Shown here one piece after another: positions 49,344-57,819 of a DNA stretch of 64,000 bases. Made by a program: the position numbers and the translations under genes. The notes under the pieces are model-generated. The model saw nothing but the letters and a program-made list of their open reading frames with translations. It was not told the origin of the DNA and made no database searches. The first letter of the stretch is position 1. The number at the start of each line of letters is the position of its first letter. Source of the DNA: Mycolicibacter minnesotensis (GTDB lineage Bacteria > Actinomycetota > Actinomycetes > Mycobacteriales > Mycobacteriaceae); NCBI RefSeq assembly GCF_010731755.1, contig NZ_AP022589.1:3906001-3970000 (forward strand), written 5' to 3'.

Positions 49344-49762
49344 CGCAAACCCAGACCCGGGGGATGCTGGATACTTCGACCGTGATCCTCTTGGGTCAGA
49401 TATCCGATCCGGGCGAGCTTCCCGACGAATCGGTGATTAGCGCGATAACGCTGGCCGAGCTGTCCGTAGGTCCACACGTCACCAACGACGATGCAGAGCG
49501 CGGTGCCCGTCAGCAACACCTCCAGCAGGCCGAGGCGGACTTCGACGTCCTGCCGTTTGATGAAGATTGCGCCCGGGCGTTCGGCGCGGTAGCGGCGGCG
49601 CTACGTGCGTCGGGGCGCAAGCCGGCTGCACGGGCGTACGACGCCCTCATTGCGGCCAGCGCAATTGCACATGCGGTGCCGCTATACACGTGCAACCCCG
49701 CAGACTTCGCAGGAATCCCGCGACTAGAACTACGATCAGTCACCCACCCGCATCACCGATAA
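49340..49762 (+). CDS. vapC: VapC toxin (PIN-domain RNase)
   Basis: This encodes 140 residues. The PIN acidic residues are in GMLDTSTVILLGQ (Asp), ITLAELSVG (Glu), FDEDCARAFGAVAAAL (Asp) and RAYDALIAASAIAHAVPLYT (Asp), completing the metal site. VapC toxins cut tRNA or rRNA. Translation is coupled to vapB through the GTGA overlap. The exact RNA target cannot be predicted. Confidence 0.93.
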   Translation: MTQTQTRGMLDTSTVILLGQISDPGELPDESVISAITLAELSVGPHVTNDDAERGARQQHLQQAEADFDVLPFDEDCARAFGAVAAALRASGRKPAARAYDALIAASAIAHAVPLYTCNPADFAGIPRLELRSVTHPHHR

Positions 49763-50190
49763 AGAAGGTTGACGCTGAAGGGCGCTGAGGGGCAGCGCAA
49801 TGCGCAACGATTTAACTGACATAATGTACGTTATCGGCATTGGGTGATAACTGCTGGGAGTGGCCGCGTGGATCGGTCTCGTCATTTCCCTGTGCCTGTC
49901 GTGGCTTCACGCCCTGGACAGCCGTCACCCGTCTCGGCCCCTGGCGCGGTTGTCAGATGCGCAACCCGCACAGGTGTCGAGGCCACCGGCCGTGCCGCTC
50001 AGGATCCCGTGCCGGTACGTTGTCGCCTGGGATGCGCTCGCAGCTATTCGCGACGCTATGCCGGTCGCGACTGACTCGGAGTCGCCCCCTGCCTCGCCCC
50101 GTCCCCGTGCCTCAATACGTCACAGTGACGAATTGACCAGGTTAGGCCGTATCGACCTAACCGCGCGAAATCACCTCTCGCGGTGGCGAA
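49763..50190. other. 428 bp without a supported gene
   Basis: Open frames exist on the plus strand but they are arginine- and proline-rich, lack family similarity and look like GC-driven frames. Visible structures are an imperfect dyad ATAA-TGTACG-TTAT (49821-49834), a perfect dyad CGTCAC-A-GTGACG (50118-50130) and the hairpin at 50140-50162 behind the SRPBCC stop. I see no RNA gene. Confidence 0.4.
50140..50162 (-). terminator. Hairpin behind the SRPBCC gene
   Basis: GGTTAGG (50140-50146) and CCTAACC (50156-50162) form a perfect 7-bp stem with a 9-nt loop, beginning 29 bp after the stop of the leftward SRPBCC gene. There is no U-tract, as is common for mycobacterial terminators. A regulatory role cannot be excluded. 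Confidence 0.45.
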
Positions 50191-50721
50191 TCAGGCCTGC
50201 GGCGGCGGCGCGCTATTCATGGCGAGCATCGTCCGCGCCAGCCGCCGGTGACGATGCGCGAAGAAGCCTCGGAGAACGGTGCTCACCAGTGCGCCCCATC
50301 CGGGGATGAATTGCAGGGGCGCTTGTGGAGCGACCGTGATCTCGTCGGTGACGATTGTCTTCTCGCCGGCGACGTCGTTGGTGGGTTCCAGCGTGCGATG
50401 GTGCACCCAGATGCGCATGCCGGTCATGCGGGATTCTTCGCGGAACATTCGACCCGGTTCGATCCCGGCAATGGTGATGTCGTCGACCCCGACCGGGATG
50501 AAACCGAAGAGCAGCAGGTGGCTTCTGCCGATCCGCGTGCCCGGTGTCACGTTGCCGATGGAGCGGCCGCGGAAGCTGCGCGGCATCGTCATCCTGAGAT
50601 AGGGACCCATCTCGTCATTGATCCCGTCCTGCGAGGTGACCCGCTGCCAGACCAAGTCCGCCGAACCCTCGACCACGCTTGCGGTGCGGATCACCTGTTC
50701 ATCGGTGCGAGCCGATCTCAA
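50191..50721 (-). CDS. SRPBCC-family protein
   Basis: This encodes 176 residues from a TTG at 50721 with GAGGA four nt upstream. SVVEGSADLVWQRVTSQDGI is the first helix of the START-like fold; FREESRMTGMRIWVHHRTLE and TIVTDEITVAPQAPLQFIPG follow and lead to the C-terminal helix FFAHRHRRLARTML. It binds a hydrophobic ligand or acts as a small cyclase; the ligand is unknown. It is divergent from the TetR gene at 50820, whose promoter carries the CCTCA-ATAC-TGAGG dyad. Confidence 0.8.
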   Translation of the reverse strand: MRSARTDEQVIRTASVVEGSADLVWQRVTSQDGINDEMGPYLRMTMPRSFRGRSIGNVTPGTRIGRSHLLLFGFIPVGVDDITIAGIEPGRMFREESRMTGMRIWVHHRTLEPTNDVAGEKTIVTDEITVAPQAPLQFIPGWGALVSTVLRGFFAHRHRRLARTMLAMNSAPPPQA

Positions 50722-50802
50722 TTCGTCCTCTATCGGTGTGGTTGATCTGGGATACGCCGGCGATCAGGGACGGCGAGTTGCCCGTTGTCGTTGTTAGGAT
50801 CA

Positions 50803-50816
50803 CCTCAATACTGAGG
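50803..50816. promoter_or_regulatory. Dyad at the TetR start (SRPBCC/TetR gap)
   Basis: CCTCA-ATAC-TGAGG is a perfect 5-bp dyad lying immediately upstream of the TetR start (50820) and overlapping its ribosome site. It may be an autoregulatory operator that also silences the divergent SRPBCC gene. Confidence 0.5.
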
Positions 50817-50819
50817 GGA

Positions 50820-51485
50820 ATGCCTCGGTTTGACTACTCGCATTTCGGCAGGGGTTCAGCAATCGCTCCACCAGACCGGTATAGGTCGCGTAAGCAGCCG
50901 AAACAGGACCGTGCCAAGGAGACTCGGCAACGGGTGCTCGATTCTGCGGCTCAGGTCTTCTCCGAGCACGGGTACTTGGCGGGCACGACCAACCGCATCG
51001 CCGAAGATGCGGGGTTGTCCATCGGCACGCTGTATCAGTACTTTCCGAACAAGGATGCGATCCTGCGTGCGTTGATGGAGCAGCACGTCGAGACCGGTAT
51101 GACACTGCTGGCCCAACGCACCGCAGCCGGTCTACCTGACCGGCTCGACGACACACTCCGAATCTTCGTCCGCGCGGCAATCGACAATCATTGTGATGAT
51201 CCGGGGCTGCATCGCGTGCTGTTCGAGGAAGCTCCGCGATCCCCCGCATTCCTTGAGCGCCTCCATAGCCTCGAAGACATGGCGGTTGCGTCGACGGCAG
51301 CGCTCATCGCTCAATACCCGGAGGTGAACGTCAGTGATCCAGTGACCGCCGCAGAGGTCATCGTCGCCACGGTCGAATCACTCGTCCACCGGCTCATTGC
51401 GACACCCGCGCCCGTCGCAGCAGGCGTGGTCGAGGACGTCATCGTCACCATGCTGTGCGGCTATCTCACCGGCAGCACCGAGTGA
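50820..51485 (+). CDS. TetR-family regulator (SRPBCC neighbour)
   Basis: This encodes 221 residues from an ATG at 50820. A basic N terminus (RYRSRKQPKQDRAKETRQR) precedes the helix-turn-helix GTTNRIAEDAGLSIGTLYQY followed by FPNKDAILRAL, typical of TetR; the rest is helical (TetR_C_17-like region, EEAPRSPAFLERLHSLED). The gene follows the CCTCA dyad and is divergent from SRPBCC. The ligand is unknown. Confidence 0.92.
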   Translation: MPRFDYSHFGRGSAIAPPDRYRSRKQPKQDRAKETRQRVLDSAAQVFSEHGYLAGTTNRIAEDAGLSIGTLYQYFPNKDAILRALMEQHVETGMTLLAQRTAAGLPDRLDDTLRIFVRAAIDNHCDDPGLHRVLFEEAPRSPAFLERLHSLEDMAVASTAALIAQYPEVNVSDPVTAAEVIVATVESLVHRLIATPAPVAAGVVEDVIVTMLCGYLTGSTE

Positions 51486-51521
51486 TGCCAGTTGACGGCC
51501 CCCAGGCTGAGTGCCCCGCCG

Positions 51522-51758
51522 CTAGCGCGGCGGGGGCGGCGCCACAGGCTGGCACGCATTCACTGCGGGGTTCCACCAGTTGCCGGGACCGCAATCGGGA
51601 GGTGCGGTGGGCTGGCAGGCGTTGGTCCCCGGGTTCCACCAATTGCCGGGACCGCAATCGGGCGGTTGAGCCGAGGCGACCACGGGCGCTACCGCTGTCG
51701 CGTACGCCACCGGCGCTAACGCCACTGCCGCGGCAAATGCCATGCGAAAAGCGAACAT
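51522..51758 (-). CDS. Secreted protein with two CGPGNWWNP repeats
   Basis: This encodes 78 residues. After a signal peptide (MAFAAAVALAPVAYATAVAP, cleavage after ASA near residue 30) come two 21-residue units: PPDCGPGNWWNPGTNACQP and PPDCGPGNWWNPAVNACQP, each with one Cys pair and a WW, then a proline-rich end. The ATG has GGAGG 7 nt upstream. Each unit probably forms a small disulfide-linked loop exposing two tryptophans, perhaps for glycan or wall binding. The units are nearly identical at the DNA level, so the second is a recent duplication. Function unknown. Confidence 0.75.
   Translation of the reverse strand: MFAFRMAFAAAVALAPVAYATAVAPVVASAQPPDCGPGNWWNPGTNACQPTAPPDCGPGNWWNPAVNACQPVAPPPPR
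51540..51665 (-). repeat. Two tandem 63-bp coding repeats
   Basis: Two adjacent 63-bp units inside the preceding gene encode the PPDCGPGNWWNP-x-x-NACQP-x-A unit. The GGTTCCACCA(G/A)TTGCCGGG stretch starts at 51569 and again at 51632, exactly 63 bp apart. Confidence 0.85.
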
Positions 51759-51899
51759 AGCAAGACCTCCTTCGGAAGTGCCTAGACCCCCACTGTGGGA
51801 GCCGATCTTCTAGCACTACCCTATCCGGCGGTCTGGCAATCACAGTGCCCTTCCTGGTCTTCACAGTCTGGACATGAAAGTGCTCGCAGTAGTTGGCAA

Positions 51900-53927
51900 C
51901 TAGCCGAACAGTGCCGGATCTGCGACAGTGACGGTGCCCGGGACCTCGCCTTTACGCACTGCAGTAACAGGGACTTCAAACCATGACCCGTTGCCGCCGC
52001 ATTCGTTCGACGTCGTCGTGTGTTTGTATGTCCCACTGAGCGTGCCATCTGGCAGCGGTTTCAGGGTCAGAGAAATTTCTGTGGTCTCCTCGAGGGTGAG
52101 GTCAGACCCGCAGGGAATACGGACCACTGATTCGCGCACCCTCCACTCGCCTTCGGCAAATCGCAAGACACCAGCGCCCCCAGAGGGTTCGGTGGGGTTC
52201 GTACTGTCGAGCATGGCAGCGGTGGCCACGCATCCAGATGCGGTGCAGCGTGATCGAAAAGCCCGCCACTGGTGTAGACCGTCTTCACCATGGCTGAAGG
52301 TGCCATCCGAACGGGTCTGGCCGACATTGAGAGTCAGCTCGTACAAACCCGTCAACACTGGGCCCGGCACAGCTTCAGGAGCAGGTGGCAGCTCCTCCAT
52401 CACCGGATCTGGAAAGGCAAGTTCAGGAGGGTTGTCACCGACTCGTTCTGCTGTGAACGGTGTTTGGTATACCCCGCCTTGGCGCCCGCATTCAGCGGTA
52501 ACGATCGTCATGGTTACGGTGCTCTGGAACGATCCGTCAGGCTGCGGTTGCAGCTGCGAAGACGTGACGGTCGTGTCTTGCCCCTTCTCCATAGCCCCAT
52601 CATCGCCGACGAAACACTCTTCCATTTCGTCGCGTTTCCGCTTCGGAAACCCGTCCCAGTTGCCGTCGGCAAACTGAAAGCGCGCAACAGTCCCCTTCTC
52701 TAACAGCCGACTGTGATCCGCGGGATCCAGTGGCAATCCAGAGGCGAAACAGGTGGATGCGTTGCAGTTAGTTCGCATCGCCCACCATCGCTCGTAGTCC
52801 TCGTACGGCAGTGGATGCGGAGCACCCATCAAACTTGACTGCGCCGGACGGTATTGAAAGCGAAATATTCCGTCGAGCGGTGCGCTCGCGGCTATAGGGT
52901 GCGATTCCTCGGTGTGGTTAGCAGCGTGGTTTCGAATGTAAACGCCCATGGCGACCACAGTGGCGATCAGTATGGCCGTCACGGCCAGGATTGCCACGCC
53001 GCGTTTCCGGCCGGCTAGGAAACGAGGCCCCCGTGTCTGAATCGCGGGGAGATCTGCCACGGGGCGTCTCTTGGTCAAGCGGTCAGTAGCATTTGCGGCC
53101 TTCAGTAATGCCGACGCGAAATCCCCGCAGGATGCGAACCGCTCTGAAGGGGTCTTCGACAGTGCTTTCCCGACTACCTCATCAAGAGCAGCCAATTCTG
53201 GCCGCAGTGCGCTCAACCGGGGCGGGGGCGCGTTGAGATGCTGCCCAATGACGGCCGCCGGGTTTGAATTGCTGTACGGCGGCGCACCGGTAAGCAGGTG
53301 GTATGCGGTCGCAGCCAACGCATATTGGTCGGCACGCCCATCGAGCGTCTGCCCCATCAGCTGTTCTGGCGCAGCGTAGGCAACAGTCCCGACAGTCAGA
53401 TTGGTTGCCGTGAGTCCAGGAGAGTCGATAATCTCTCGGGCTATCCCGAAGTCGGACAGGGCAATACGCGGCTCTCTGACAGAAGTGGATTCAATCAAGA
53501 TATTTGCCGGCTTGACGTCGCGGTGCAGCAGACCGCGCTGGTGCGCGTAGTCCAAGGCATCGGCGATCGCTGAGACGATGGTCGTCACCCGGGCTACCGG
53601 CATGCCGGCCGGGTACTCAGCACGCATCAGTTGGCTGGCATCGCAGCCTTCGATGTAGTCCATGGTGATCCACAGTCGGCCGTCGAACTCGCCGCGATCA
53701 TGAACGCCGACGATGTGAGGGTGCCAAAGACCTGCGGCAAGATCGGCTTCGCGAACGAACCGATCCCGAAATTCACGATTTCCAGTAAGCGCCTCGGGCA
53801 AGATCTTCAGGGCGTCACGCCGGGGCAAGCGTGGATGCTGCGCGAGATACACCTCCCCCATCCCGCCTGCGCCAATACTTCTGATGATCGTGTAACCAGC
53901 GAATTCGGTGCCCGCCAGCAGCGTCAT
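51900..53927 (-). CDS. Transmembrane Ser/Thr protein kinase with duplicated 4-Cys sensor, copy 1
   Basis: This encodes 675 residues. Kinase domain (about 12-275): Gly-loop IGAGGMGEVYLAQH (19-24), Lys41, HRDVKPAN with Asp137, DFG at 159-161, activation-loop Thr residues in TNLTVGTVAYAAPE. One transmembrane helix (about 310-331) leads to an extracellular region made of two related units: about 351-515 and about 520-665. Each has a W-x-(M/F)R-(T/S)-x-C-x4-C pair, an (A/E)DG-x-W or EGEW strand, a third Cys, LQPQPDG or LKPLPDG, and a terminal ECG. That predicts two disulfides per unit. It is a paralogue of the adjacent kinase 54118-56160; their first 60 residues differ at three positions. It likely senses an envelope or extracellular cue and signals by phosphorylation. 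Confidence 0.9.
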   Translation of the reverse strand: MTLLAGTEFAGYTIIRSIGAGGMGEVYLAQHPRLPRRDALKILPEALTGNREFRDRFVREADLAAGLWHPHIVGVHDRGEFDGRLWITMDYIEGCDASQLMRAEYPAGMPVARVTTIVSAIADALDYAHQRGLLHRDVKPANILIESTSVREPRIALSDFGIAREIIDSPGLTATNLTVGTVAYAAPEQLMGQTLDGRADQYALAATAYHLLTGAPPYSNSNPAAVIGQHLNAPPPRLSALRPELAALDEVVGKALSKTPSERFASCGDFASALLKAANATDRLTKRRPVADLPAIQTRGPRFLAGRKRGVAILAVTAILIATVVAMGVYIRNHAANHTEESHPIAASAPLDGIFRFQYRPAQSSLMGAPHPLPYEDYERWWAMRTNCNASTCFASGLPLDPADHSRLLEKGTVARFQFADGNWDGFPKRKRDEMEECFVGDDGAMEKGQDTTVTSSQLQPQPDGSFQSTVTMTIVTAECGRQGGVYQTPFTAERVGDNPPELAFPDPVMEELPPAPEAVPGPVLTGLYELTLNVGQTRSDGTFSHGEDGLHQWRAFRSRCTASGCVATAAMLDSTNPTEPSGGAGVLRFAEGEWRVRESVVRIPCGSDLTLEETTEISLTLKPLPDGTLSGTYKHTTTSNECGGNGSWFEVPVTAVRKGEVPGTVTVADPALFG

Positions 53928-54117
53928 ACTATTGCGTCCTAACGACAAGTGGTCTGCTGCGCAGCGTAGCCGCTTGTCGGACAATCTTGTCTGCGGAACC
54001 GATCACCCGTGTCAAAGCATCTCGCCGGCAGCACCGAATTCAGCTCTGCACGTGGCGAATCGGTTGCGCCCAGATTTCGCGTAGTGATGCGACGACGTCA
54101 TCGAACCGCATGAATGA

Positions 54118-56160
54118 TCAGCCGAACAGCGCGGGATCTGCGACATTGACGGTCGTCGGGATCTCTCCGGTGCGTACTGCTGTAATAGGGAACTCGAACC
54201 ATGACCCGCTACCGCCGCATTCGTTGGAAATGATGGTGTACCTGTATGTCCCACGGAGGCTGCCATCTGGTAGCGGCTCTAGCGTCAGAGTGTCTTCTAC
54301 GGTGTGCTCGCTGGTCTTGTCGTAGGCGCACGGGACACGGGCTGGCCTCGGCATCTGGTCCCAGCGGCCATCGACAAATCGCAGAACGCCGGCCCGCCCC
54401 GCGGCTTGGGTGGGATTCTCCTCGTCGAGTTTTGCTCCGGTAGCGACGCATCCTGACGCTGTGCAGCGTGATCGATACGCCCACCACTTGAGCTCCACGT
54501 CGTCACCATGGCCGAACGTCCCATCCGAACGGGTCTTGCCGGTATCGAAGCTGAGCTGATACAAACCCGCCAAGGCAGGGCCCGGGACCGCTTCAGGTAC
54601 GAGTGGCTCCTCGCCGATTCGCGGGGCGGGAACGGCGATCGCGGGCGGGGTGTCTCCGATTCTCTCAGCTGTGAACGGTGTTTGGTACACAGTGCCTTGC
54701 CGATTGCATTCCCCGGTGACGACGGTCTCGGTGGCTGCACCGTGGAACGAGCCGTTGGAATCAGGCCGCAGCTGCCACGCTGTCGAAGTCGTATCTTGCC
54801 CTTGCTGCATTGTCCCGTTTGCGCCGATGGAGCACTCATCGACATCTTGGCGATTCTGCCTCGGGGTCTCGTTCCAGTTGCCCTCGGTGAACTGCAGCTG
54901 TACCGAAACGCCCTGCTCCTTGAGGCGACTATGGTCCTCGGGATCCAGCTGCAATCCAATTGCAGCGCAACTGGAGTCATTACACATGGTCCGCATCACC
55001 CACCAGCGCTCGATGTCTTCCTCGGGCTTGGGATCAGGCGATCCCATGAGGGTTTCCTGTGCAAGGTGGTATCGAAGACGAAACACTCCATCGAGCGGTG
55101 CCGTCGCGACTATCGGGTGCGATTCAGCGATCTGGTCCGTGGGGTGGTTTCGGATGTTTCTGGTATAGATCCCCGTGGCCACCGCAGTAGCGATCACAGC
55201 CGCCACTAGGGACAAGATGGCTACGTTGCGCCTACGGTTGCGCAGCCGACGGTGCTCCGCGGTCTGGATTGCAGCGGGAGCAGCTGTGACGGGCCGTCTC
55301 TCGGTTGATCGGTCGGCGTCGTTCTCGGCTTGGCGCGCCAGTGCTGTAGCGAACTCGGCACAGGTGGCGAATCGATCCGATGGGGTCTTGGACAACGCTT
55401 TTTCGAGGACCTGGTCAAGAGCAGCCAGTTCCGGACGAAGCACGCCCACACTGGGCGGTGTCGCGGTGAGGTGCTGTCCGATCATGGCTGCCGGGTCTGA
55501 GCTGCTGTACGGCGGCGCGCCGGTGAGCAGGTGGTAGGTGGTCGCCGCCAACGCGTACTGGTCAGCCCGCCCGTCAAGACTTTGTCCCATCAGCTGTTCG
55601 GGCGCCGCATAGGCAACGGTCCCGACCGTCAGGTTGGTCGCCGTGTGTCCCGCCGGATCGACCATCTCGGGGGCTATTCCGAAGTCAGATAGCGCAATAC
55701 GAGCGGGACTGGAGGCCGAGGTCTCGATCAGGATGTTTCCCGGCTTGACGTCACGGTGCAGCAGACCGCGCTGGTGCGCGTAGTCCAAGGCGCCGGCGAT
55801 CGCTGAGACGATAGTAGTCACCTCGGGAAGGGGCATGCCGGCTGGGTATTCGGTGCGCAGCAAGTGACCGGCGTCGCAGCCCTCGACGTAGTCCATCGCG
55901 ATCCACAGTCGGCCATCGGACTCGCCGCGATCGCGAACGCCGACGATGTGAGGGTGCCACAGGCCCGCGGCAAGATCAGATTCACGAACAAACCGATCCC
56001 GAAACTCGCGATTGCCGGTGAGCGCTTCGGGCAGAACCTTCAGGGCGTCGTACCGGGGCAAGCGGGGATGCTGTGCGAGATAGACCTCCCCCATCGCGCC
56101 TGCGCCAATACTTCTGATGATCGTGTAACCAGCGAATTCGGTGCCCGCCAGCAGCGTCAT
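54118..56160 (-). CDS. Transmembrane Ser/Thr protein kinase with duplicated 4-Cys sensor, copy 2
   Basis: This encodes 680 residues with the same architecture as the kinase at 51900-53927. Catalytic elements are intact (IGAGAMGEVYLAQH, Lys41, HRDVKPGN, DFGIAPEM, TNLTVGTVAYAAPE). After the helix (VAILSLVAAVIATAVATGIY) two extracellular units repeat the pattern W(W/A)-x-R-(T/S)-x-C-x4-C, strand with EGNW or DGRW, Cys, LRPDSNG or LEPLPDG, ECN or ECG. Identity between the two kinases is highest in the kinase domain and upstream DNA (CCTAACGACAAG before each start) and lower in the sensor, as expected for a duplication followed by sensor divergence. It is separated from the first by 190 bp with no gene. 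Role as for copy 1, possibly for a different ligand. Confidence 0.9.
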   Translation of the reverse strand: MTLLAGTEFAGYTIIRSIGAGAMGEVYLAQHPRLPRYDALKVLPEALTGNREFRDRFVRESDLAAGLWHPHIVGVRDRGESDGRLWIAMDYVEGCDAGHLLRTEYPAGMPLPEVTTIVSAIAGALDYAHQRGLLHRDVKPGNILIETSASSPARIALSDFGIAPEMVDPAGHTATNLTVGTVAYAAPEQLMGQSLDGRADQYALAATTYHLLTGAPPYSSSDPAAMIGQHLTATPPSVGVLRPELAALDQVLEKALSKTPSDRFATCAEFATALARQAENDADRSTERRPVTAAPAAIQTAEHRRLRNRRRNVAILSLVAAVIATAVATGIYTRNIRNHPTDQIAESHPIVATAPLDGVFRLRYHLAQETLMGSPDPKPEEDIERWWVMRTMCNDSSCAAIGLQLDPEDHSRLKEQGVSVQLQFTEGNWNETPRQNRQDVDECSIGANGTMQQGQDTTSTAWQLRPDSNGSFHGAATETVVTGECNRQGTVYQTPFTAERIGDTPPAIAVPAPRIGEEPLVPEAVPGPALAGLYQLSFDTGKTRSDGTFGHGDDVELKWWAYRSRCTASGCVATGAKLDEENPTQAAGRAGVLRFVDGRWDQMPRPARVPCAYDKTSEHTVEDTLTLEPLPDGSLRGTYRYTIISNECGGSGSWFEFPITAVRTGEIPTTVNVADPALFG

Positions 56161-56227
56161 GCTGTTACGTCCTAACGACAAGGAAGGGTTCTGCTGCGGA
56201 GCGTAGCTGGTCGCCGGCAGCCCAGGA

Positions 56228-56785
56228 TTAGTTCTGCACGTGGCGAAGCAGCTGCGACCAGACTTCGCGTAGTGATGCGACGATGTCGTCTGACTCCTGC
56301 GGATGCAGGCCGTTGAGATTCTTTGCCGGAATCGACAGTTCGATGTCGTCGGGCACCTGCGCGCCGGCTATCGCAAGCGTCTTGCGGGCATCCGCATGTG
56401 CCCAGGCCGCGCCGTAGCGGCCCAATGCAGTGCCGATCACCGCTGCGGGCTTGCCGGTCAAGGCGCTCTCGCCGTACGGGCGTGAGAGCCAATCGAACGC
56501 GTTCTTGACCGCGCCGGGCAGGCCGCCGTTGTACTCCGGAGTCACTACCAACAGTGCGTCACTGTTGGCCGCCGCGGTGCGCAGCGCGTTAACGGCGTCG
56601 TGCGGGGTCGCGGTATCGATGTCCTCGTTGTAGTGCGGCAGCTCGCCCAGGTGGTCGAACATCGTCGGCTCGACATGCTCAGGCGCCGTGGTGATGGCCG
56701 TCTGGGCCAGTTGGCGATTCAACGAGCCCGATCGCAAACTGCCGACGAGGACGAGAACCCGGACGGTGGACTGGTCGTGAGTCAT
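56228..56785 (-). CDS. NADPH-dependent FMN reductase
   Basis: This encodes 185 residues. VLVLVGSLRSGSLNRQLAQT carries the FMN phosphate-binding GS-x-R-x-x-S-x-N pattern, and VVTPEYNGGLPGAVKNAFDW the second FMN contact; GRYGAAWAHADARKTL follows. Such proteins use NADPH to reduce FMN, quinones or dyes. The ATG lies just upstream of the conserved start. It is leftward, following the TauE gene by 85 bp and preceding the kinase pair. Confidence 0.92.
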   Translation of the reverse strand: MTHDQSTVRVLVLVGSLRSGSLNRQLAQTAITTAPEHVEPTMFDHLGELPHYNEDIDTATPHDAVNALRTAAANSDALLVVTPEYNGGLPGAVKNAFDWLSRPYGESALTGKPAAVIGTALGRYGAAWAHADARKTLAIAGAQVPDDIELSIPAKNLNGLHPQESDDIVASLREVWSQLLRHVQN

Positions 56786-56870
56786 TGCTGCAAGCGCATT
56801 CTATGTTGGCTTTCTGGTCTGAGTTGATCGTGATGATAGTGCTCTTCGGCCCGGCCGACGGCTCGTCCGA

Positions 56871-57659
56871 CTACAGCGACTGCAGCGCATAGAGAGCGCC
56901 AGTTGCGATGGCGAGTGCGCCGAGCGCGGTGCGCAACATCGGTTCGGGTACCTGGGGTCCTAACCGCGCGCCCAGATAACCACCCACCAGGCCACCGGCG
57001 CCGGCGACGAGTCCGACAGTCCAGTCCGGTCCGGTCGGCAACCCGGAGGTGGTCGCCGCAAGGATCAGGTAGGCGCTCGCGCCGACCAGCGAGGTGATGA
57101 AGGTGCAGACCAGCGTGGCCGGCGCGACGATGGGCAACGGCGTGCCGCGATGCACCAGGATGGGGCTGAGCAGCGAGCCGCCGCCGATGCCGTAGATCCC
57201 GCCGACTACGCCGACGCTGAACGCGAAGGCGAAGGTGACGGTCCGAGATAGTGGCATCGACGGTGGTTTAGGGGCCCGGTGACGTCGGCCGCGGATCAGC
57301 GAGATGCCCAGCGGTACAAGAAATCCAGCTATCAACAAGCGGAACACGTGGATTCCGGGAATCAGAAATACCCGAATACCGGCGCCCAAGACGACCCCGG
57401 GCAGCGTGCCGATAAGCAAGACCGAGGTCAGTGGGCTGCGCAGCGGCGCTTGGGTGCGGTACCGGGCCAACGCTCCCGGTATCGCAACGATATTGAACAG
57501 CAAGTTGGTAGGCGTCACAGCCGGGCTGGGCACTTGCAGCACGCTGACCTGGACCGGCAGCAGGAACACCGCACCGGACACCCCGATCGGCGCGGTCACC
57601 AGGGCGACCGCCAGGCCCCCGATGAAACTCATTACGACGAGCTCAGTGGCGCCCACCAC
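56871..57659 (-). CDS. TauE/SafE-family permease
   Basis: This encodes 262 residues with eight hydrophobic segments. VVMSFIGGLAVALVTAPIGV followed by GGIYGIGGGSLLSPILVH and GGLVGGYLGARLGPQVPEPM shows the two repeated glycine-rich helix-entry motifs of the TauE/SafE (DUF81) family, which moves sulfonates, sulfite or small anions. Two GTG codons (57659, 57656) are possible starts. It is divergent from the desaturase gene. The substrate cannot be predicted; it is not adjacent to the sulfatase. Confidence 0.9.
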   Translation of the reverse strand: MVGATELVVMSFIGGLAVALVTAPIGVSGAVFLLPVQVSVLQVPSPAVTPTNLLFNIVAIPGALARYRTQAPLRSPLTSVLLIGTLPGVVLGAGIRVFLIPGIHVFRLLIAGFLVPLGISLIRGRRHRAPKPPSMPLSRTVTFAFAFSVGVVGGIYGIGGGSLLSPILVHRGTPLPIVAPATLVCTFITSLVGASAYLILAATTSGLPTGPDWTVGLVAGAGGLVGGYLGARLGPQVPEPMLRTALGALAIATGALYALQSL

Positions 57660-57819
57660 TGAAGTTCAGCCCACGAACCCGCCGCTGACCAGAGTTTGGC
57701 TCATCGGATCGGTCCGGTGCCCTATCTCGCCTGGCCCGCGCTGTGGTCGGGGTGTGTGCCCCCGGCGGGTTACGCTTGCGGTGCATTGGGGGGGCCCACG
57801 TGCAGTCGAGAGGGATGCG

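Noticed and set aside
49821..49834. ATAA-TGTACG-TTAT dyad after vapC as a recombination or dif-like site
   Set aside because: It is too short and imperfect, it does not match the dif or resolvase site forms I know, and no recombinase gene is near.
49840..50309. Overlapping plus-strand frames after vapC
   Set aside because: They are Arg/Pro/Ser-rich, share no family motif, and run into the antisense of the SRPBCC gene.
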